A stretch of 64,000 nt of DNA from Corella eumyota (taxonomy: Eukaryota; Chordata; Ascidiacea; Phlebobranchia; Corellidae), in assembly GCA_963082875.1 (NCBI GenBank), contig OY720098.1, positions 13,516,001 to 13,580,000 on the forward strand, read 5' to 3'. Position 1 is the stretch's first letter. The number at the start of each line of letters is the position of its first letter. The translations under genes and the position numbers were made by a program. Shown here in pieces: positions 1-12,922 of this stretch. The notes under the pieces were generated by a model. That model searched no databases and was not told the DNA's origin. It was given only the letters and a program-made list of their open reading frames with translations.

Positions 1-820
1 GGTAATCGTAAATGGAGCACGAACCACGGGATAGAGTTTTTAACGACGCTCACAGGAATTTACAGCGCAAAACAATAAAAAACGGATTCAGTCTTGACGC
101 CGTAAAAATTTTCAGAAGAAAAGAAACCATTAAACAAAGATTAAATAAAGCGTGACCAACGCAATAAAGACCACGCATAGGAAGTTAGAGCCTAGAACAA
201 TAGAAATAAAACTAGTCCAGTCCCGTGACCTTAAAATTCAAAAAAGATTAAACTTATTAAACAAGAGAAAATAGAGCATAACCAGTGCCATACAAATTTG
301 TTAAACCAAAACATAAATGCATTTTTTGCATTAAACCTCGTAATATAACTATGTAATGAATGTTATTTGCAAAATAATATAAGGATTAAAAAAAGGATTT
401 ATTATTTGTGTCATAATATTTAATCGATAAAAATGTAAAAACCAAATATTGATTTGATTTTTAATAAAAAACAAGCATTTAATATTTAATAAATTAATAA
501 TAAGTAATCAGTGATAAACTATTTAATAATTAAAGTAGTATTAAAGTAAAATTAACAAAAAAATGTAAGTTTTCACACATTTTTAGAGTTTTTATGTTAT
601 GATACGCAAGTAAACAAAATTTGAGAACGAACATCGATATCTAATTTTTATGGTAAATACTTTGACCTATATTTTGGACTTCGTGGGTCTGATTGGAATT
701 ACGTTAACAATGGTGGTTACTGTTATGCGATAGGAACTTTACAAATACTACTATAACGTTTATAAACCCGTGAGTTTCTCTCAGAATTAAATATTTTATC
801 CTTATTATTTTGAAAATAAA
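1..820. other. AT-rich non-coding stretch before the repeat array
   Basis: No open frame with coding character and no recognisable repeat core is visible here. From about 440 the AT-rich style (frequent runs of ATTTAATA and AAACAAGCATTT) already resembles the neighbouring array, so part of this may be decayed repeat. Confidence 0.5.
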
Positions 821-852
821 AAACAAATAATATGGTTAAAATATTCAATTTT

Positions 853-3170
853 ACTTTAATGGACAGCGAAAAGGACGTTTTTTGACGGCGACCAGAACGC
901 TATTAAATTATTCAAGCGTTAAACTCACACTAATTCATTATTTTATAAAAAAAACAAAAATAATGATTAAACGATATTTAGCTAGAGTTAAATCTTCATT
1001 TTAAATAGCAACATACAAAATAATAATACCAACAACATATTAAAATTTCAGCAAATTTAATCTTTAAATTTTAATAATAAAATATATTAATTAGTAATTA
1101 GTGACATTTAAATGTTGTTAATAGGAGGTTTGCGATTCGTTGGGATAATAACAAACATACTAAAAATTTAGAACTTTTAGTTTTAAAGAACAAAAGTTAT
1201 CGTCTTTCAAAATTTGTCAAATAAGAATAAAAACAATAACAAAACAATTAAAACAAAAATTTTACACATTTTTTACTTATATTTTAACATTTTACTTAAA
1301 TTTTCAACCAATATTTTTTACTTTAATGGACAGCGAAAAAGACGATTTTTGACGGCGACCAGAACGCTATTAAATTATTCAAGCGTTAAACTCACACTGA
1401 TTCATTATTTTATAAAAAACAAAAATAATGATTAAACGATATTTAGCTAGAGTTAAATCTTCATTTTAAATAGCAACATACAAAATAATAATACCAACAA
1501 CATATTAAAATTTCAGCAAATTTAATCTTTAAATTTTAATAATAAAATATATTAATTAGTAATTAGTGATAATTAAATGTCGTTAATAGGAGGTTTGCGA
1601 TTCGTTGGGATAATAACAAACATACTAAAAATTCAGAACTTTTAGTTTTAAAGAACAAAAGTTATCGTCTTTCAAAATTCGTCAAATAAGAATAAAAACA
1701 ACTAGATTTATTTGATAAATAAAATATGGTTCGAAATCGTTTGATTCTTTTTTATAAATATAATTTATTTAGTAGGTTTATTAAATAAATTATAAATTTA
1801 AATATTAACTTTTTTAAATTTAAACCTAATTTTAACAAACGAACACGCATTCATTGATATTGTAATATAAAAGTAAACTAAATTTAAAAGCAAAATACCG
1901 TTCTTAATTTTTGGTAATCAAACGAGTATTAAAATATAATAATAACAAAACAATTAAAAAAAAAATTTTACACATTTTCTACTTATACTTTAACATTTTA
2001 CTTAAATTTTCAACCAATATATTTTACTTTAATGGACAGCGAAAAGGACGATTTTTGACGGCGACCAGAACGCTATTAAATTATTCAAGCGTTAAACTCA
2101 CACTGATTCGTTATTTTATAAAAAACTAAAATAATGATTAAATGATATTTAGCTATAGTTAAATCTTCATTTTAAATAGCAACATACAAAATAATAATAC
2201 CAACAACATATTAAAATTTCAGAAAATTTAATCTTTAAATTTTAATAATAAAATATATTAATTAGTAATTAGTGACATTTAAATGTCGTAAATAGGAGGT
2301 TTGCGATTCGTTGGGATAATAACAAACATACTAAAAATTTAGAACTTTTACTTTTAAAGAACAAAAGTTATCGTCTTTCAAAATTTGTCAAATAAGAATA
2401 AAAACAATAATAATAAATATAATGACAATAACAATATGTTTCGAAATCTAAGATTTCGAACCATAACTAGATTTATTTGATAAATAAAATATGGTTCGAA
2501 ATTGTTTGATTTTTTTTTATAAATATAATTTATTTAGTAGGTTTATTAATTAAATTATAAATTTAAATATGAACTTTTTTTATATTTAAACCTAATTTTA
2601 ACAAGCGAACACGCACTTATTGATATTGTAATATAAAAGTAAACTAAATTTAAAAGCAAAATACCGATCTTAATTTTTTAGTAATCAAACAAGTATTAAA
2701 ATATAATAATAACAAAACAATTAAAACAAAAATTTTACACATTTTTTACTTATATTTTAACATTTTACTTAAATTTTCAACCAATATTTTTTACTTTAAT
2801 GGACAGCGAAAAAGACAATTTTTGACGGCGACCAGAACGCTATTAAATTATTCAAGCGTTAAACTCACACTGATTCATTATCTTATAATAAAACAAAAAT
2901 AATGATTAAACGATATTTAGCTAGAGTTAAATCTTCATTTTAAATAGCAACATACAAAATAATAATACCAACAACATATTAAAATTTCAGCAAATTTAAT
3001 CCTTAAATTTTAATAATAAAATATATTAATTAGTAATTAGTGATAATTAAATGTCGTTAATAGGAGGTTTGCGATTCGTTGGGATAATAACAGACATACT
3101 AAAAATTTAGAACTTTTACTGTTAAAGAACAAAAGTTATCGTCTTTCAAAATTCGTCAAATAAGAATAAA
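853..3170 (+). repeat. Four copies of a less AT-rich core block within the array
   Basis: A block beginning ctttaatggacagcgaaaa and running through gacggcgaccagaacgcta and caagcgttaaactcacac occurs at about 853, 1318, 2026 and 2794. Each copy is followed by the same ~330-bp AT-rich downstream sequence, including aggaggtttgcgattcgtt. Copies differ by scattered single bases. Spacing is uneven (about 465, 708 and 768 bp) because different extra blocks lie between copies. The downstream half recurs without the core at about 4330 and 5670. Confidence 0.8.
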
Positions 3171-3797
3171 AACAATAATAATAATAATAAATATAATGAC
3201 AATAACAATATGTTTCGAAATCTAAGATTTCGAACCATAATAATAATAAATATAATGACAATAACAATATGTTTCGAAATCTAAGATTTCGAACCATAAC
3301 TAGATTTATTTGATAAATAAAATATGGTTCGAAATTTTTTGATTATTTTTAACATAAATTTTTATAAATAAAAAAAAATATGCATAAACATTAACTAAGA
3401 ATATTACATATCTTCGAATAAACAAACAAGCATTTATATATACTATACACACAAAAACTAATATTTAACGCAGTTTTAAGTTGTTTATATCAGGATATAG
3501 ATGATACCAAATTTTAAATTCCTAAAATTGATTTTTGATTTAAATTAAATAAACAAGCATTTAAATATGATAAACAATTGAAACTTATTTTTCAAATATG
3601 TTTTTCAACTACTTATATTTTAAAATACATTATACCAAATTTTTAATGCTTAATATCGGACTTTAACTTTTAATCAACAAACAAGCATTTAAATATAATA
3701 AACAAACAAGAATTAATTTTTATTTCATTTTCAAGTTATAAATATTATAACATATAACTGACCAAAATTAAAAAATCTAATAACAATCATTAAATTT

Positions 3798-4330
3798 AAA
3801 TAAACAAACACCTATTTATTAGTAATTAGTGTTAAAAATTAAAATTTTAATTTATTTTTGAGTTACTAATATCATAATATACAATTGACAAAAATTTAAA
3901 AAATTAACAACAACCTTTAAATTTAAATAAACAAACACTTAATAATTAGTATTTAGTGATTAAAAATTAAAATTTTAATTCAGTTTTGAGTTACTAATAT
4001 CATGATATACAATTGACCAAGATTTGAAAAATTAATAACAACCTTTAAATTTTAATAAAGAAACACCTTTTAATTAGTAATTAGTGATAAAAATTAAAAT
4101 TTTAATTTATTTTTGAGTTACTGATATCATGATATACAATTGACCAAGATTTAAAAAATAAATAACAAACTTTAAATTTTAATAAATAAACACCTATTAT
4201 TAAGTAATTAGTGATAAAAATTAAAATTTTAATTTATTTTTGAGTTAGTAATATCATAATATACAATTGACCAAGATTTAAAAAATTAATAACAACCATT
4301 AAATTTTAATAAACAAACACCTATTAATTA
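3798..4330 (+). repeat. Central tandem repeats, ~126-bp period
   Basis: The motif aaacaaacacctattaatta with taattagtgataaaaatt and catgatatacaattgacca recurs at about 3798, 3925, 4055, 4181 and 4307, giving a period near 126 bp. The same unit returns in shorter runs at about 5385-5650, 6120-6480 and 6980-7390. These look like the internal satellite of the element family. Confidence 0.75.
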
Positions 4331-4472
4331 GTAATTAGTGATAATTAAATGTCGTAAATAGGAGGTCTGCGATTCGTTGGGATAATAACAAACATACTAA
4401 AAATTTAGAACTTTTAGTTTTAAAGAACAAAAGTTATCGTCTTTCAAAATTCTGACTAGAAAGAATAAAAAC

Positions 4473-4499
<27 letters not shown>

Positions 4500-4504
<5 letters not shown>

Positions 4505-4790
4505 CACTGACAATAACAATATGTTTCGAAATCTAAGATTTCGAACCATAATAATAATAAATATAATGACAATAACAATATGTTTCGAAATCTAAGATTT
4601 CGAACCATAATAATAATAAATACACTGACAATAACAATCAATATGTTTCGAAATCTAAGATTTCGAACCATAATAATAAATATAATGACAATAACAATAT
4701 GTTTCGAAATCTAAGATTTCGAACCATAATAAATATAATGACAATAACAATATGTTTCGAAATCTAAGATTTCGAACCATAATAAACAAC
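4500..4790 (+). repeat. Five tandem copies of a short palindrome unit
   Basis: Units of about 47-65 bp each hold tgacaataacaatatgttt followed by the palindrome TTCGAAATCT-A-AGATTTCGAA and a variable ATA microsatellite. Five copies lie here, two lie near 3205-3295 and three lie near 7525-7685. The palindrome can form a 10-bp stem. Repeated end-hairpins suggest repeated end addition or slippage at the element's 3' end. Confidence 0.8.
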
Positions 4791-7744
4791 ATACTAAAAT
4801 TTTAAAAATTTATATACACAAAATCAAAAGTTATTCGATTTCAAAATTCGGATTAGTAAGAATAAAAATAAAAATAAAAACTAGATTTATTTGATAAATA
4901 AAATATGGTTCGAAATTATTTGATTATTTTTAACATAAATTTTTATAAATAAAAAAAGATATGCATAAACATTAACCAAGAATAATACATACCTTTGATT
5001 TTTAATAAACAAACAAGCATTTATATATATTATATAAGCAAAAACTAATATTTAACCTAGGTTTATAAATTGGTAATATTGGGATACAAATTATAGTAAA
5101 TTTTAAATTGCTAAAATTGATTTTTATTAAATAAACAAGCATTTAAATATGATAAATAAACGAAAGTTATTTTTAAAATATGTTTTTTAACTACCCATAT
5201 TATAAAATACATAATACCACATTTTTAATGCTTAATATCGAACTTTAATTTTTAATGAACAAACCAGCATTTAAATATAACAAACAAACAAGAATTTTTT
5301 TTAATTCATTTTCGAATGATAATTATTACAAAATATAACCGACCAAAATTTAAAAACCTAATAACAATCTTTAAATTTGAATAAACAAACACCTATTAAT
5401 TAGTAATTAGTGACAAAAATTAAAATTTTAATTCATTTTTGAGTTACTAATATCATGATATACAATTGACAAAAATTTAAAAAATTAACAACAGCCTTTG
5501 AATTTTAATAAATAAACTCTTATTAATTAGTACTTAGTGATAAAAATTAAAATTCTATTTTATTTTTAAGTTACTAATATTATGATATACAATTGACCAA
5601 GATTTAAAAAATTAAAAACAACCTTTAAATTTTAATAAACAAACACATATTAATTAGTAATTAGTGATATTTAAATGTCGTAAATAGGAGGTTTGCAATT
5701 CGTTGGGATAATAACAAACATACTAAAATTTTAGAACTTTTAGTTGTAAAGAACAAAAGTTATCGTCTTTTAAAATTCTGACTAGAAAGAATAAAAACAA
5801 TGATTTTTAATAAACAAACAAGCATTTATATATATTATGCAAACAAAAACTAATATTTTAACCAAGTTTTAAGTTGGTAATATAAGGATATTAATTATAG
5901 TAAATTTTAAATTCCCAAAATTGATTTTTGATTTTTATTAAATAAACAAGCATTTAAATATGATAAATAAACAATATTATTTTTCGAATATGTTTTTTAG
6001 CTCCTTTTATTATAAAATACATTATATCAAATTTTAAATACTTAATGTCGAACTTTAATTTTAAATAAATAAACAATAATTTAAATATAATAAACAAACA
6101 AAAATTAAATTTTTTATCTATTTTTGAGTTACCGCTATGATGATATACAATAGATCAAGATTTAAAAAATTAATAACAATCTCTAAATTTTAATAAATTA
6201 ACATCTATTAATTGGTAATTAGTGATAAAAATTAAAATTTTAATTCATTTTTGATCTACTAATATCATGATATACAAATGGCCAAGATTTAAAAAATACA
6301 TAACAATCTTAAATTTTTTTTAAATAAACACCTACTTATTAGTAATTAGTGAAAAAAATTAAAATTTCAATTTATTTTAGAGTTACCAATATCATGATAT
6401 ACAAATAGCCAAGATTTATAAAATAAATAAAAAACCTTAAATTTTAATAAATAAACACCTATTGATTAGTAATTAGTAATAATTAAATGTTGTAAATAGG
6501 AGAATAAAAACACAATCTGATAATAAACAACATACTAAAATTTCAAAACTGTAAATGTTCACAAACAAAAGTTATGTTAACTCAAAATTTACAGCTTATA
6601 AGACGCTGGAAAAGATTAATAATAATAATAATGACAACTAGATTTATTTGATAAATAAAAAATGGTTCGAAATTATTTGATTATTTTTAAAATTAATCTT
6701 TATTGTAAATAAATTTATAGACAAACATAACCTAATTAAAAATATTAACTGAACTAATTAATCAAATAATACGTATACCTTTTTTAATTATTACACTAAA
6801 AAATTATATTTTTCTTTTTTATTGTTCTGCGCTTAAGTAACAATCTTTAGTTTTTATGAAATAAACAAGCATTTAAATATGATAAACATACAAAAATTAA
6901 TTTTTTAACTCGTTTTTATGTAAATCATTTAATAATATACGATTGACCAAGATTAAAAAAAATAATAACAATTTTTAAATTTTAATAAACAAACACCTAT
7001 TACTTGGTAATTAGTAATAAAAATTAAAATTTTAATTCATTTTTGAGTTACCAATAATATGATATACAATTAACCAAAATTTAAAAAATAAATAACAATC
7101 TTTAAATTTTAATAAACAAACACCTATTAATTAGTAATTAGTTATAAAAATTAAAATTAAAATTTTTTTTTGAGTTACTAATATTATATTATACGATTGA
7201 CCAAGATTTGAAAAATTAATAACAATCTTTAAATTTTAATCAGTAAACACCTATTAATTAGTAATTAGTCGTAAAAATTAAAATTGTAATTCATTTTTGA
7301 GTTACTAATATTATGATATACAATTGACCAAGATTTGAAGAATTAATAAGGATTTTTAAATTTCAATAAATAAACAAGCAATTAGTAATAATTAAATTTT
7401 GAGAATAGGAGGATTGGAACACAATATTATTATAAAAAACATACTTAAATTTTAGAACTTTATATATACAAGATCAAAAGCTATTCTATTTCAAAATTCG
7501 AAAAAGTAAGAATAAAAATAATAAAATTGACAATAACAATATGTTTCGAAATCTAAGATTTCGAACCATAATAATAATAAATATACGGACAATAACAATA
7601 TGTTTCGAAATCTAAGATTTCGAACCATAATAATAAATATAATGACAATAACAATATGTTTCGAAATCTAAGATTTCGAACCATAATAATCATTCTATAA
7701 TCATGACAGATATAGGTTTGATAATATTAAACTATTATAATTAA

Positions 7745-7935
7745 ATAACTGACCACAAGTCCTACACGCCCTTGAGTAAGGCGTTATAAACAATATAACC
7801 TCCTGCTGAGTCATCACTTAATCAGCATTTTAATTATAATTATCGGGCAGTTATAATCTATTTTATAATATTCCAAACTGCCACAGGCAACTCGAGACTA
7901 GGTTGAAGTAACTGATGTTCATTTTATGGGCAGAC
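7745..7935 (+). mobile_element. tRNA-derived SINE, headless fragment
   Basis: The stretch contains cgcccttgagtaaggcg, gctgagtcatcacttaatca, the TATAATCTATT segment and aggcaactcgagactagg in the same order as the fuller copies at 45.7 and 60.0 kb. The tRNA-like promoter head is missing. Confidence 0.7.
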
Positions 7936-8539
7936 TTAAATGCCCAAGCCTTAAAAGCTACTGAACCATTTTGTTTTTTTATGAATTATGTCAGTAAAAT
8001 TTTGTGTTAAAAGTTTATTTTTAGTCTGTTTCTTTAAAATTTTCTGTGGCGTAATTTCCAGCAATTTAATAATAGAAGTCGAAATTTTACTTCAGTTTGT
8101 TCTCGTGTATTTTTTTAAAGAACTTGCACCCTTCTCGTTTAAAATTTGCACTAGGGTCAAATGTATGACATATACATTTTAGGACCTTTGGTATCACGAT
8201 TTGTAAAATCAACCTAAAATAGTGACATAACAGAATAATATATTTTTTTAATAAGTAATAATATTATTGAAAATTTTTTTAAATATTTGATTTATATTTA
8301 TAAAATGAAAAATGAATAATGAGTTTTTTATTTTAAAAAGGGAAAATTTGTTTACAATATGCTACACAAAGTTGCTCACGGAAAATAAGGAAACGGGAAA
8401 TATTAGCAAGGTAAACAGAAAAACAAGAAAAAAAGGAACTAAATTTTTTAAAAATGGAACTGGCGTGCTATAAAAAAATAAGTACACTTTGTTCATTCTA
8501 ACATGAAATAAAGATGTTTTAAAATGATAAAGATTAACT
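7936..8539. other. No gene seen between SINE fragment and gypsy element
   Basis: AT-rich sequence. A 64-codon open frame at 7988-8182 is hydrophobic but has no recognisable domain or splice context. I treat it as chance. Confidence 0.5.
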
Positions 8540-8544
8540 ATTAC

Positions 8545-8662
8545 TGTTGATTAAAGTGTTTATATTAACGTCATAACGCATGCATTGTCTTTGTAAAACC
8601 TCGTGGCTACTACAAATAAACCTACAAGAATAATAATAATCAAGATATTGTGATTATTAACA
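8545..8662 (+). repeat. 5' LTR of gypsy fossil
   Basis: Begins TGTTGATTAAAG and ends GATTATTAACA. It matches the 3' LTR at 11096-11262 at both ends and is the shorter of the two. Confidence 0.9.
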
Positions 8663-11095
8663 TGATAGCACTGGTAGCAGCTAAACGGATTCGAATTTAA
8701 GAAGATGGCAGAAGGTAATTTTCGATTACCGCATATATTAAATGTCGATGATAGTAATTTCTCGGAAGCTTTTAGAAATTGGCGACAGCAGTTAGATGTT
8801 TACATGCTGGCAAGTGGAGCTTCAACAAAAGAAAAAAAGATACGCGCAGCTATAATTCTACATTACTTTTTTACTTTGGTCAAAGTATTACAGCCAAAGT
8901 ATAACAGCCAATGGTATAAAAGCGGGTAGCTTGAAGGTGGAAGCAATATTAAAGATGCCTCGCCCTACTGACGTGAATGGTGTTCGACGATTTTGTGGTA
9001 TGATCCAGTACTTGGCGAGATTCATGCCAAATTTATCGATGGATCTTGAACCTATTCGAACATTAGTTCGGAATCACGTTGAATGGAAGTGGGTGCAGAA
9101 CAAGAAGAAAAATTTTGTGAAATTAGAGAAAAAGTTTCTTCGACGCCACTTTTAGCCTACTTTGACCAAAGTAAAAAAGTAGATATCCAAGTCGATGGCA
9201 GTAAAGACGGTTTAGGTGCAGTGTTACTCCAAGATGGAAAACCGATCGAGTATGCGTCTCGTGCGTTGACGTCGTCAGAGCGTAACTGGGCTCAAATAGA
9301 AAAAGAGACTCTAGCTGTAGTTTTCGGTTTGGAAAGATTTAATCAATATACATATGGCAGACTCGTATATGTAAAGAATGACCATAAACCGCTGGAGACA
9401 ATATTACGAAAACCTCTTAGTCAAGCACCGAAGCGATTGCAAGCGTTAATGATGCGTCTATATCGATACGATGTTGTATTTCAATACACACCCGGTAAAG
9501 AATTGGTGATAGCCGACACTCTTAGTCGAGCGTACGTCATAAGAGAGACTGATGACGTAAGAATAATGAACATAGATGTATTTAGTGAAATTCCTGACAC
9601 AAGATGTCAAGAAATAAAGCAAGCTATGATACATGATAATGAAGCGCAACAGCTTCTAAAGGTAATAAAATGGCTGGCCAGATAACAGATGTGAACTTTC
9701 TATGCTAGTACAGCCATATTATTGTATTCGCGACACGCTGAGTCATCAAGATGGAATTATTTTAAAAGAAGAAAGAATCTTTATACCTAGATCACTTCGT
9801 CCTGATATGAAAAATAGATTGCATAGCGCACATCTTGGTTACGATAGCATGATGCGTAGAGCACGTTCTGCTATATTTTGGTTGGGTATGTCGCAAGAAG
9901 TAAAACAAATTGCTGAGTCATGTGATATTTGCCAAGAACTGAAGTCAAAAAATCAGAAAAAATCGTTTCAACAGCATAGTGAAGGTACACTACAAAGGGA
10001 AAAAGTTGGAATAGACTTATGTGAATACGAAAATCGTACCTACTTAATCACTGTGGATTATTTGTCAAATTTTATTGAACTTGACTTACTAACTACAGTG
10101 ACGAGTTCTCAGGTAATAATTTGCCTAAAGAGACATTTTGCAAGATATGTTATTCCGAAATGTGTGGTATCAGATTGTGGTCGACAATTTACTTCACACG
10201 GGTTTAATGAGTTTACCAAAGAATGGGAAATAAACCATGTTACCTCATCACCGGGACATCAGCAATGTAACGGCAAGGCAGAAGCCGGTGTAAAAGCGAT
10301 TAAAAATCTTATCAAGAAATCGTTGCGTGACAATCGCGATCAATTTCTTGGACTTCTTGAAATGCGAAATACGCAAAGACAGGATACAAACACAAGTCCT
10401 GCAGAAATAATGTTTGGTAGAGCAACAAGATCAGTAAAACCCATGTTTAAAATCAGCTCTGCACATGAAAACATGAATTTAAAAAAACGGAAAATGCAAC
10501 AAGAACAAGTGAAAAATACATATGGCAAAAGTGCAAGAGATATGAGTGATCTAAGACAAGACCAACTTGTATATTTTCAGCACCCTTCGAAACGTGGATG
10601 AAAAGGGAAAATACTAAAACGAATTGCGCCACGTACATACGTGATTTGTAATCTTGGTGGTGCAACGTACAAACGAAATGGAGTACACATAAAACCTGAT
10701 AATGGTACCCGATTTGATTATGATTTTAACGTTCCTGATTTACACACAATTCAACGCTACAGAGCACAAGTAATACACAAGTTAGTGGTAATACACAAAC
10801 AACACCTCATGATGTTCGTAATGGTAATGTTGTTAATACCAGACCCCGTAGATCTCATAAAACACCCCGATATTTGAACGATTATGTAAGATAATAATTG
10901 TATTATTGTGTGTTATTGTTATGTATATATATGTACTACGATTTCGTTCGTTTGTTTCTTTATTAATTTCATTCTAATTGTCAAAACTTATGACTTAACT
11001 CTTAAACTAATATTGGCTAAGTTTAGTGTACTTTATATAAAACATGTAATATTTGATTTTAACTTAGTTATTTTGTTTTGCTAAAAAAAGAGGGA

Positions 11096-11262
11096 TGTTG
11101 AATAAAGTGTTTATATTAACGTCATAACGAATACATTGTCTTTATTCCCATAATGCATTTTCCCTAACGTTATACTTTATTAAGTGTGGTTCTTAAAACC
11201 TCGTGGCTACTACAAATAAACTTACAAGAATAATAATAATCAAGATATTTTGATTATTAACA
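11096..11262 (+). repeat. 3' LTR of gypsy fossil
   Basis: It is preceded directly by the polypurine tract, begins TGTTGAATAAAG, ends GATTATTAACA and is followed by ATTAC. At 167 bp it is a very short LTR for the family. Confidence 0.9.
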
Positions 11263-11267
11263 ATTAC

Positions 11268-12922
11268 ATTTATATATCAAATTTGTTAAAAATGGTTATG
11301 TGGTATATTTGTTATGATATATATTATAAAAGAGTAAAATCTTTGTGGTAACATTTAATAACACAAATCCCTCTAAATATGCGGTTTGTTCTATAGAAAA
11401 TAAAAGCTTACAAAAAAATTCATAAATACTTTAATGTTAAATCAATATACATACTGGTATATTTTATCACATTTAAACCTGATAAAATAATATGTATTTC
11501 TACGCAAATATCAATTTATTGTTTTTAAATTCGGAAAATATTTTAGTACATTACAATGTTCATAAATAATAAAAACAATTTAAACAAAATACGATAGTCA
11601 ATTGTGTTTCCTCTTTAATTACAATATCAGAAAATTAGATGGACTTTGATTAAGTAAGAAGTCTTATTTTAATTTGGTGAGGCTTTAAGTGAAAAAATAT
11701 CGACTCGATCGGTAGTAAATAAAAAATAAAATATATTGGTACCCTTCTTTGATAATTTATTATTAACGTAAAATCGTAATAATTACAGTTATTAAATTAT
11801 TACAGTCACAATTAAAAAAGAAAAAAGTTTGCATTTCTTAAAATTGAGCATCACCTGCTATTACTGCTAGTGTTTCATCTTGATTTGAAGAATTTGAGTT
11901 TAAATCGTTTGTTGATTTATTGTAACACCCTTTTAACAACGGCCAAAAGCATAGTTTTGATGAAAATGTTTTTATTGCTAATAGTAAGCGCTCGCCAATT
12001 GATTTTCGAAACAAAATATATACCTAAAATAAAACAAAATCAAAAAAGGTTTTTGTTTAATAATAAATAACTCTAGTTCAACCGGAACGTAAACTTATTT
12101 TCTTAAGTTAAAGGGATTCGGATTGATGACCTCTTTACAGATCACTAAGCACCAGTACATTCGCAATTTCAGCAAAAGTCTTACGGCAAGAAATTATAAC
12201 TTTGTAACGTGTTAGCCAAACAAATACAATTAAAAAAAACACACTAAAATATCTTAATGCCAATGTCGTGAATAAATAATTTATAGTGGTTTTGTATTGC
12301 TAAACTTAAAGAAAAAAGGGAATTTAAACAAAAATTCTGGCTTTAAATTTGGCTTTAAAAAAAAACTTCTGGCTTTAAATTAAACAAAAATTGAACTAAA
12401 TTTTGGTGTAACGTCATTTTTGATAATTTGGTTTTATAAAATATGTCCAGTCGGTATAATAATATTTTTTGTATTTTGTACAAACACCAATATATAAATG
12501 TCAAGGGAAAAACAAAAACTAGACCATAAAGATAACTAGACCCAAAATACCCTCGCTATAAAGGTCACTTCAACTGTCCACTATTTGTAAGAATGACAGC
12601 GTTTTATTTGTATAGCGTCATTTTATCTATTTTTTTTTACTAATTATCTTAAAAAGTTTTGGATTTTAAGATAAAATTAATAAGTTAAATGTTTAAAAAA
12701 GGTAAAATAACACTTTAGTACTCAATTGGTCTTAATTGGCGACATTTTAACAGCACAACAGCATAGTCCGTTCTACCCTAGAGTACCCCAGATCGCTGGA
12801 ACGTTGGCGTTAAAACTTTTGCAATATTTAAAAATTTCATTAAAAAACAACACAAATGTTATATTAATCAAGTCTTGTTAAACATGCCCAAGCCAATGCG
12901 AAATCCATAGTTTTTTACTTAC
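11268..12922. other. Non-coding; may hold the receptor's last exon and 3' UTR
   Basis: No firm gene. The last receptor exon found ends in frame at a strong minus-strand donor at 12921-12922, so a terminal exon should lie somewhere here. A minus-strand stretch near 12130-12200 reads like a receptor tail in one frame but has no acceptor in the needed phase, so I did not assign it. Confidence 0.4.

Larger units (their letters stand above)
821..7690 (+). mobile_element. Head-to-tail array of Helentron/HINE-like non-autonomous elements
   Basis: A 5' block beginning aactagatttatttgataa (containing the palindrome TTTATTT-GAT-AAATAAA, then ATATGGTTCGAAAT) recurs near 1700, 2467, 3298, 4880 and 6640. 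A 3' palindrome, TTCGAAATCT-A-AGATTTCGAA, recurs near 2440, 3211, 3273, 4522-4775 and 7542-7670. At about 2461 and 3297 a 3' palindrome runs directly into the next 5' block, so units lie head to tail. Between the two ends are ~126-bp tandem core units and ATA-type microsatellites. Subterminal inverted motif, central satellite, microsatellite and terminal hairpin together match the known layout of Helentron-derived HINE/DINE-1 elements and bivalve 'pearl' elements. The order is seen directly. The family assignment is inference, because no Rep/helicase gene is present. An ordinary complex satellite is the alternative. Confidence 0.55.
8545..11262 (+). mobile_element. Broken Ty3/gypsy LTR retroelement (fossil)
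   Basis: A plus-strand copy bounded by direct repeats that start TGTTGA and end TTAACA, with a 5-bp target duplication ATTAC at 8540-8544 and 11263-11267. A polypurine tract (AAAAAAAGAGGGA) ends right at the 3' LTR. A possible primer-binding site beginning TGGTAGCAGC lies at 8672. Recognisable parts in order are the start of gag, the end of reverse transcriptase with RNase H, then integrase with its zinc-binding and catalytic core regions, then a short tail. The copy is broken and shortened, with several breaks and much of gag-pol absent. The LTRs differ at roughly 4% of aligned positions and in length, so it is not recent. Confidence 0.9.

Noticed and set aside
1214-2129. Open frames of ~70 codons with near-identical protein ends (FNGQRKRRFLTATRTLLNYS) in two array copies
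   Set aside because: The similarity is explained by the DNA repeat itself. Other copies of the same block are read in other frames, and differences between copies do not favour silent sites.
4456-4671. Minus-strand frame with repeated MVRNLRFRNIL
   Set aside because: It is a translation of the tandem palindrome unit, not a gene.
4500-4790. CRISPR-like array (regular palindromic repeats)
   Set aside because: Spacers are ATA microsatellites of the same sequence, and the context is an animal genome.
12130-12200. Candidate last exon of the receptor on the minus strand (CRKTFAEIANVLVLSDL)
   Set aside because: No AG acceptor in the phase needed to follow DPW. The in-phase reading stops at once.
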